From Pleurobrachia bachei (taxonomy: Eukaryota; Ctenophora; Tentaculata; Cydippida; Pleurobrachiidae), in assembly GCA_000695325.1 (NCBI GenBank), contig AVPN01000808.1, positions 14,658 through 36,872 of the forward strand: a stretch of 22,215 nt of DNA, written 5' to 3'. Of this stretch, positions 7,783 to 16,700 are shown piece after piece. The stretch's first letter is position 1. Each line of letters begins with the position of its first letter. A program made the translations under genes and the position numbers. The notes below the pieces were generated by a model. It was not told where the DNA came from. It made no database searches and saw only the letters and a program-made list of their open reading frames with translations.

Positions 7783-10700
7783 GTGAGTATCATACATTTT
7801 TTGGGAGGCGGATAGGGAGGGAGATGTGTTCCCCTTAGACTTTACTTCTTTATTTTCAAACCGTAATAAGTTGCAGTCGTAGTGTGCGTAGAGAGGGTCA
7901 ATACCCGAGTGAGACCCACCGCCCCCCAAACCTTGAGTGATGTCATCACTAATCCACGTGTCTATATTTTCAGTCGAGGGAGGAGGACCACTTGCTAAGT
8001 GGGGAAGAGGAGGAAGGAGATGATGATATAGGGCAGGAAGAGGAAGAGGATCTCCTATCGGCAGCTCCAATCTCTGCAAATCAGGAAGAGCATGTGCATG
8101 ATCAGGTACACAATATAAATACTGGGGGAGCGGGGCGGTGCCTCCCCTGGTGACCTACCAGCCTGGTGACCAACTCCTGTAAAACATAATTAGGCCAATC
8201 AGAGAGTATGTAACCAGAATGGTAGGTCACCAGGGCGTGAATCAGCGGGGTGAGGGAGTGGGTTTTGTTTCACTAAAGAATCCAACCGCTCTCCGAACCG
8301 AGCTGGAGCTGCGACGCTCAGCTGCGTGTCCGCCGTGGGGCCGTGTCATCTGACCCAGTTCAGAAAGGGGCCGTGTCATCTGACCCAGTTCAGAAAGGGG
8401 CCGTGTCATCTGACCCAGTTCAGAAAGGGGCCGTGTCATCTGACCCAGTTCAGAAAGGGGCCGTGTCATCTGACCCAGTTCAGAAAGGGGCCGTGTCATC
8501 TGACCCAGTTCAGAAAGGGGCCGTGTCATCTGACCCAGTTCAGAAAGGGGCCGTGTCATCTGACCCAGTTCAGAAAGGGGCCGTGTCATCTGACCCAGTT
8601 CAGAAAGGGGCCGTGTCATCTGACCCAGTTCAGAAAGGGGCCGTGTCATCTGACCCAGTTCAGAAAGGGGCCGTGCCATCTGACACTGTCCAGAAAGGGG
8701 CTGTGTCATCTGACCCAGTTCAGAAAGGGGCGTTGAAATTTCGCCGGAAAAGTCCGAAACAAGAAATTTCCGATAGCAAAGGAGCAGAGATTCTGGAAGA
8801 AGAGATCACTGTTTATGATGAACTTGAAGAATCGATGTTTGAAGAAGAAGATATGATTTCAGAAGAAGATGTGGTTTCAGAAAAGGAAATCATTCCCAGC
8901 GAAGGGGGAACTCCGGAACAAGGAACTACAGCGCTAGAAATGCAAGAAGGTCCAGATCTAGCAGAGGAGATTCCAGATCTAGTAGAGGTTTCTAAAAAAG
9001 ATGAAGAAGTTCCTGAAGTAGTAGAGGATGTTCTTGAAGAAGGTGAGATTTCGGAACTAGACGGAGAGGTTATATCGGACAACGAGGAAGATGGGATGAT
9101 CTCAGAAGAAGATATCATTTCTAGGGTGGCGTCTCCTGAAGATAGGGGAACTCTAGATGTTCCAGAACAGGATGGAGAGGTTCCAGAACTAGATGGTGAC
9201 GTTTCAAAACAAGATGGAGAGGTCATCCCGGAACTAGATGGAGAGGTTATATGGGACAACGAGGGGGTTCCAGAACATAAAGCTGAGGTTCCAGAGCTAG
9301 ATGGAGAGGTGATCCCCGAGACAGACCACACCCTACCACCCTCTGACCACCAGACAGATGACACCTTACCACCCTCTGATCCAGACTGTGAGGTGATCCC
9401 AGAACTAGACGGAGAGGTTATATCGGACAGCGATCCAGAAGGAGGGGTGATCCCAGATAACACCTTAGCACCCTCTGATGACACCCTGCCACCCTCTGAA
9501 GGTTCAGAGGTGATCCCTGACCTGCCACCCTCTGACCCAGAAGGAGAGGTGATCCCTGACCTGCCAGCCTCTGAAGGTTCAGAGGTGATCCCGGACCCCA
9601 TAGTTGATGATGACGGTAGTATCTACGGGAATGATCAGGACCAGTTCTCTGAAGATATCAATGAGATTCTGGAGCTGCTCAGTGAACACGACAACATGGT
9701 CCTACAGGAGGGAGTTAAAAGAGAGGGAGATGAGGGAGAGGAGGTTCAACCAATGGATGTGGAGGAGGACGTAGAGGATGAGAATCTAATGTTACCAACC
9801 CTGGCACGACCCCATTCTGGAATGTCTAAATTATCTATCAATACTGTGAGTATCATACATTTTTTGGGAGGCGGATAGGGAGGGAGATGTGTTCCCCTTA
9901 GACTTCTTTATTTTCAAACCGTAATAAGTTGCAGTCGTAGTGTGCGTAGAGAGGGTCAATACCCGAGTGAGACCCGCCGCCCCCCAAACCTTGAGTGATG
10001 TCATCACTAACCCACGTGTCTATATTTTCAGTCGAGGGAAGAGGACCACTTGCTAAGTGGGGAAGAGGAGGAAGGAGATGATGATATAGGGCAGGAAGAG
10101 GAAGAGGATCTCCTATCGGCAGCTCAAATACATTCAAATCAGGAAGAAGAGCATGATCAGGTACACAGTCACGTGACTGGTTATCAGCCAATCAGGGACC
10201 AGTATTTCCTGATTCGGTCGGTTCAGGTACACAATATACTGGGGGGAGCGGATCGAGGGTCGGTTTTGTTTCTCCACACGTTCTCCGAACCAAGCTGCAA
10301 ACTGGAGCTGCGTGTCCGACGTAGCTTCATTTAGTATTTCAGGGGGCATGTTTGTTGAATTTTTATGCTGTAGATGCCAATTGTTACCTGATTCTAACCC
10401 GGTTATTTTTAGGTTGATTCCCCCGGATCACTCCCACCGTTAGAGGACTGCTACACTACTATCGATACACCAGACCAATATGGTAACATCCTGCCACAGC
10501 TCTCTGAGGATTCTGAGGAACGAACCCCCTCACCCCCTGCCAGCACGTCCACCAAGTTAGATACGGAGGAGGGATCACAAAGCGGGGATGAGTCACAGGG
10601 AGAGGAGGAGGGTCAAGGAGAGGGTGAAGAGGAGTCACAAGGAGAGGGTGAAGAAGAGGAGTCACGAGTAGATACAGAGGAGGGATCACAAAGCGAGGAG

Positions 10701-13700
10701 GAGTTACAGGGAGAGTCACAAGTGGACACAGATGCTGAAAAAGTAAACAGCGAGGATAAAGAAGAAGATATTCAACTAAAATCTGGGGCTGAAGATACTG
10801 AAAAACACGCTGGTGCTGAAGATACCGAACTCCATTCTGAGGAAGAAGAGAACCCGATCTCACCACCTCAACTTTCCTCAGATTCAGAAGAAGATGGGGA
10901 GTGGAAAGCACCAGCTGCTACTAAACTACCACCAATGCCTCAGCTCTCCAAGAAGCATATTACCACCCGATCAGCTAGTGAGGAACCTGCACCTACCGGC
11001 AGTACACCGAACCCACCGAGTCTGGTGCTTAGTCCGCCTGGTAAAAAGAGATGGGGGCTGAGACCTAGAACAAGTTGGAAGAGTCTTAAAGAACCGGAAT
11101 TAACAAAGGAAGAAAAGAAAAGAGAGAGAATGGAGAAATGCGTTGCCGTCAACAAAGCATACAAGATAATGGAAAAGGAAAAGGAAAAGGGAGATGAAAA
11201 GGAAGATCTTGTTGTTGGAGATATTACTCCTAAATTAGGAGATATACCAATTGCTCCTCACCCTCCTCCTCCTCCTGTATTTCCTGCTAATTCTATGTTT
11301 CTTGTACCTCTAAACAAAAGTGCGAGTTTGATCCCGGTGCCTAGTAACGATCCCTCAGCAACCAATGTACCAGTTGATGTTTTTACTTTCCCCCTCATCA
11401 CCCCGGACACCAGATTCACTGCTTCACCGATTGGGATACCTACAACAAGAGACGTTGAACCCCCCTCTGTACCTCTCACAACCACTACTGTTACTACAAC
11501 TATGGAGCCCTCCCCAGTTCCAGAAGTATTCCAAGACACTTCAGTTAGCAGCGGGTTTACAGTTACTATACCTAAACCAGTAACAGTTGCCTCTAGCAAC
11601 GCTTCAGCAATATTTTGTCCGACGTAGCTTCATTTAGTATTTCAGGGGGCATGTTTGTTGAATTTTTATGCTGTAGATGCCAATTGTTACCTGATTCTAA
11701 CCCGGTTATTTTTAGGTTGATTCCCCCGGATCACTCCCACCGTTAGAGGACTGCTACACTACTATCGATACACCAGACCAATATGGTAACATCCTGCCAC
11801 AGCTCTCTGAGGATTCTGAGGAACGAACCCCCTCACCCCCTGCCAGCACGTCCACCAAGTTAGATACGGAGGAGGGATCACAAAGCGGGGATGAGTCACA
11901 GGGAGAGGAGGAGGGTCAAGGAGAGGGTGAAGAGGAGTCACAAGGAGAGGGTGAAGAAGAGGAGTCACGAGTAGATACAGAGGAGGGATCACAAAGCGAG
12001 GAGGAGTTACAGGGAGAGTCACAAGTGGACACAGATGCTGAAAAAGTAAACAGCGAGGATAAAGAAGAAGATATTCAACTAAAATCTGGGGCTGAAGATA
12101 CTGAAAAACACGCTGGTGCTGAAGATACCGAACTCCATTCTGAGGAAGAAGAGAACCCGATCTCACCACCTCAACTTTCCTCAGATTCAGAAGAAGATGG
12201 GGAGTGGAAAGCACCAGCTGCTACTAAACTACCACCAATGCCTCAGCTCTCCAAGAAGCAAATTATCACACGCTCAGCCACTGATCAGCAACCTGTACCC
12301 ACTGGCAGTACACCGAACCCCCCGAGTCTGGTACTTAGTCCACCTGGTAAAAAGAGATGGGGGCTGAGACCTAGAACAAGTTGGAAGAGTCTTAAAGAAC
12401 CGGAATTAACAAAGGAAGAAAAGAAAAGAGAGAGAATGGAGAAATGCGTTGCCGTCAACAAAGCATACAAGATAATGGAAAAGGAAAAGGAAAAGGGAGA
12501 TGAAAAGGAAGATCTTGTTGTTGGAGATATTACTCCTAAATTAGGAGATATACCAATTGCTCCTCACCCTCCTCCTCCTCCTGTATTTCCTGCTAATTCT
12601 ATGTTTCTTGTACCTCTAAACAAAAGTGCGAGTTTGATCCCGGTGCCTAGTAACGATCCCTCAGCAACCAATGTACCAGTTGATGTTTTTACTTTCCCCC
12701 TCATCACCCCGGACACCAGATTCACTGCTTCACCGATTGGGATACCTACAACAAGAGACGTTGAACCCCCCTCTGTACCTCTCACAACCACTACTGTTAC
12801 TACAACTATGGAGCCCTCCCCAGTTCCAGAAGTATTCCAAGACACTTCAGTTAGCAGCGGGTTTACAGTTACTATACCTAAACCAGTAACAGTTGCCTCT
12901 AGCAACGCTTCAGCAATATTTGCCCCTAGCAACGCTCCAGCAATATTTGCCCCTAGCAATACTCCAGCAACAGTTGCCCCTAGCAACGCTTCAGCAGTAT
13001 TTGCCCCTGGTAGCGTTCCAGCAACAGTTGCCCCAAGCAACACTCCAGTAACAGTTGCTCCTAACAACGCTTCGGCTATTTTCACCCCTAGTACTGCTTT
13101 GGGAACGGTTGGCCCTAGCAACGCTTCAGAAACAGTTGACCCTAGCAACACTTCAGCTATTTTCACCCCTAGCAACGCTTCAGCAACAGTTGCCCCTAGC
13201 AACACTTCAGCAACAGATGCCCCTAGCAAAGCTTCAGCAATATTTGCCCGTAGCAAAGCTTTATTAACAGTTGCTCTTAGCAACACTCTAAAAACAGTTG
13301 CCCCTAGCAACGTTCCAGCAGAAGATGCTCCTAGCAAGAATCTAGCAACACTTGCCCCTAGAAAAACTCCATCAACAGTTGCCCCAAGCAAGACTCCATC
13401 AACAGTTGCCCCTAGCAACGTTCCAGCAACAGTTGCCTCTAGCAAGACTCCAGCAACAGTTGCCCCTAGCAACTTTCCAGCAACACTTGTCCCTAGCAAG
13501 ACTCCATCAACAGGTCTCAACCTACTAAAGCAAAAAAATCCATCATTTTATTTTCGACAGTGGCAACCGGGCACGAACAAGAAGAACCGGCAGTTGAACC
13601 AAAAGAACTCTACTGTCGTATCGACAGAGGTTGGTAGTGATGGATCAAATAGGGAGGTTATTATTTCTAAGGAGAATACTGCTACCAGGAGGATAGATCA

Positions 13701-16700
13701 ACGTGGACCATCGTTCCCACCCATCAGTCAAGGGAGGGACCCTGTTCGCAGTATACAGGTGAAAATACAAATCTAGATAATAATTCTAGATAATTTAGCT
13801 TATATATGTATTTGTTTTTCATCTGTCTGGCGCTCAGATTGGGTCAGCGGCGCCATGCGTCTACTATGCTTTACAACATCCCCTACAATTACAGAAAGCC
13901 ACGATACTGGAGGAGGAAATGGTACCGATAAAAGGGATCCGTAGTAAAGACTGGAGGAGCAGGGCCACTATAATCAAGGAGATGATATCTATAGATGATG
14001 TTGTGTGCAAATGTGATAGTGAGGAGCTATCTACCATGTTACTAACGGTAATACTTAGAACCTTTTGAGTAAATTAGTACTAGATCTTGCTTTAAAAACC
14101 CGTCAGAGCATTGGCCTGGCAGCAAAAAACTATAATCGCCACATGTTACCCCCAAATTTTTAACCCCTGAACCCTATTAGTTGAAACAAGTAAAAGAAGA
14201 GCGGTGGCCCTACCGAATCCTATGGTTGCTCCATCGGCGTCTTTTCAACACCTGCATGACTGAAGTGATCTGTTTTGCATGTGGTCATGGTACCGATGAT
14301 TTCAAGCGACCTGTACCTGACTGGCAGAAATTAACGATGGAGAGGTGTAGATTGGAGAACATCATAGCAAGACATCATGACGAACATTGGGTAAGTAGGG
14401 ATCATCATGGGGGTTTGGGAGGTGTACAGCAGATCTGCAAAGTAACCAAGGGCAGGAACCGACCGAATCAGGAAATACTTGTCTCTGATTGGCTGATCAT
14501 GTCCTAAATAACGGGGTCTGATTGGTTGTTTACTTGTTTCGGTCGGTTCCCTCATTGAGGGGGGAGTACTACTAGGTATACAGAACAAAACGATTCTGCA
14601 AAGTAACCAAGGGAAAAGAGCGAGAACGGAAAATGTCCGGCTAATATTGATAATAATGTAGCGGTGGCGACCCGCGGTTTCTATACGTTCCCATCTTTCC
14701 GGTACCGAGGGGAATAATCATTAGGTAGAATCATAATGCGATGATTCTTAGTTTTCTTTTCCGTAGAACCTGTCATTGACCCTCTCAGACCCCCCACCTT
14801 CCCCTCTCAGCATGCCATTAACCCTGTCAGAGCATTTGCCTAACAGCATTTCCTTACTCAACAAGGTCACTCGACACCAAAACAAGGTTTCCCTTTTCTG
14901 GTACTTTTTACAACTCAATGTAATGTGGGTCTGTCTGTGTCTGTATGTGGGAGTTAATATGACCTATAATAATTGTTTTCTTTTATCATAAAGAGGGGTA
15001 GAATATATTTGGGGGATATATTATTCACTGTAAATCAGTATTCCAAGCCTGCAATAGCCCTCTTACTTCTTGCATAATATCATAACACGTTGGTGGTCCT
15101 GGTTGGGATAATTAACTTTAGATTCTTGGTGCCCGTTCCTAAACCTTGAAGTAGACAAGACTAGATTACTATTTAGACTTTACCGTCTACCAAGTTGATA
15201 TATCCAGGTATCCCAACCGACGCACGTACCCCCATCTAGCTACCCTAGCTACCCCTCTTACCCTACCTAACTACTCTCTTTCTATACCATTAGGTACGGA
15301 CTAGACCCCGTCATTGTCTACTAAACCACCCCTCTATCTAGGTACACACCCTGCCCCTCATTGCGGATATCTACAACCACAAGACGGGTGGAGCGTGCAA
15401 GGGCCAATGTGGGGTCCCTGAATGCCCTGAATTCTTCACCTCTTTGGCTAAATTGAGGAAGCATATCAAGGAAGTCTCTATTGCAGGAATCAAGTACTAC
15501 AAGGCAAACACTGGTAGTTCTTCAATTGTAAGTTTAAATTCACCGGCCGGGCCCAATTATTCACCCAGAATAGTTCCTTGATATTAGTTATTCAACCAGA
15601 AGGCTTAGTTTTTCGATATTGTAATAACTAAGAATAAGATTAAATACCATAACAAATGAATGAAATATCATAACACAAATCTCTATATTCATAGGACATC
15701 AACAAGTTCAGAACGGGCCGGGTAACCATCCCCGAGATTACTGATGAGAATCTCAGATGTCATAAATCGGCCGACCAGGAGTCAAGGAACCCAATTAAAG
15801 AACCCACTACACTGCAGAAAGAAATTTTGCAGGTTGTACACCTCTTGAAACTATCAGATCCAGAGCTACTGACAAGACTCCTTATCAAAAGGTAACTTAG
15901 AACTTCTGTTTGATTTTGCACGGGAAATCGGGTTTTATTGCCCGGTATTTCGGGGTGAAGCATATTTTGCGACCCCACCCACTTGAATACACTGCGTCCA
16001 TTAAAAGAGTTGCCTATTAATCCTTCTAATTCTTGCTATGACCTCATATTTTTGGGGGGCAAGCCAATTCCTTCACTAAATGGTAGCTAGGGACCTCCTG
16101 CGACACCAAAAAAAAGTTTACAGCTCTACTCGTTGGGGGGAGGTCATTTCCGGGCCACGCCCTTTTTAATAAAAATGTAACTTCCCTTAGGAAAGGAGTA
16201 GAGACAAAAGTAAGGGCACCAAAGTGTTCAGCGTCCTCGCATTAGTGGGGGTAGGTGCTAGAATTAAATCTCTATCTTATCTGGTTAATGAGATAATTGG
16301 GTAATTAGGTAGGCGCATAGCCGTTTGCTGGCCATATGGCTATAGCCATGTTAGGAACGGAGTAGGGACAAAATTAAGGGCACTAAAATGATCAGCGTCC
16401 TCGAATTAGTGGGGGTAGGTGCTGAAATTAAGTCTCTATCTCATCTGGTTAATTAGATAATTGGATAATTAGAATTTAGCTTATATATGTATTTGTTTTT
16501 CATCTGTCTGGCGCTCAGATTGGGTCAGCGGCGCCATGCGTCTACTATGCTTTACAACATCCCCTACAATTACAGAAAGCCACGATACTGGAGGAGGAAA
16601 TGGTACCGATAAAAGGGATCCGTAGTAAAGACTGGAGGAGCAGGGCCACTATAATCAAGGAGATGATATCTATCGATGATGTTGTGTGCAAATGTGATAG

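Noticed and set aside
6550-8732. CRISPR-like array of 30-bp repeats
   Set aside because: The units are contiguous with no unique spacers, are in coding frame, and lie in a eukaryotic intron-containing gene.
12564-13520. Minus-strand 318-codon frame rich in LLGATVAGVLLGA repeats resembling a membrane or pentapeptide-type protein
   Set aside because: It is the antisense shadow of the 27-bp coding minisatellite in exon C2, which is spliced in frame on the plus strand.
14181-14507. Single-exon gene of 108 codons at 14181-14507 and its twin at 16862-17188
   Set aside because: The first 70 codons are exon D2. The rest reads through a strong GTAAGT donor into intron and a MITE-B copy.
15342-15527. 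Calling exon D3 a standard C2H2 zinc finger
   Set aside because: C-x4-C-x12-H is present, but the final His is absent at the usual spacing, so only finger-like is justified.
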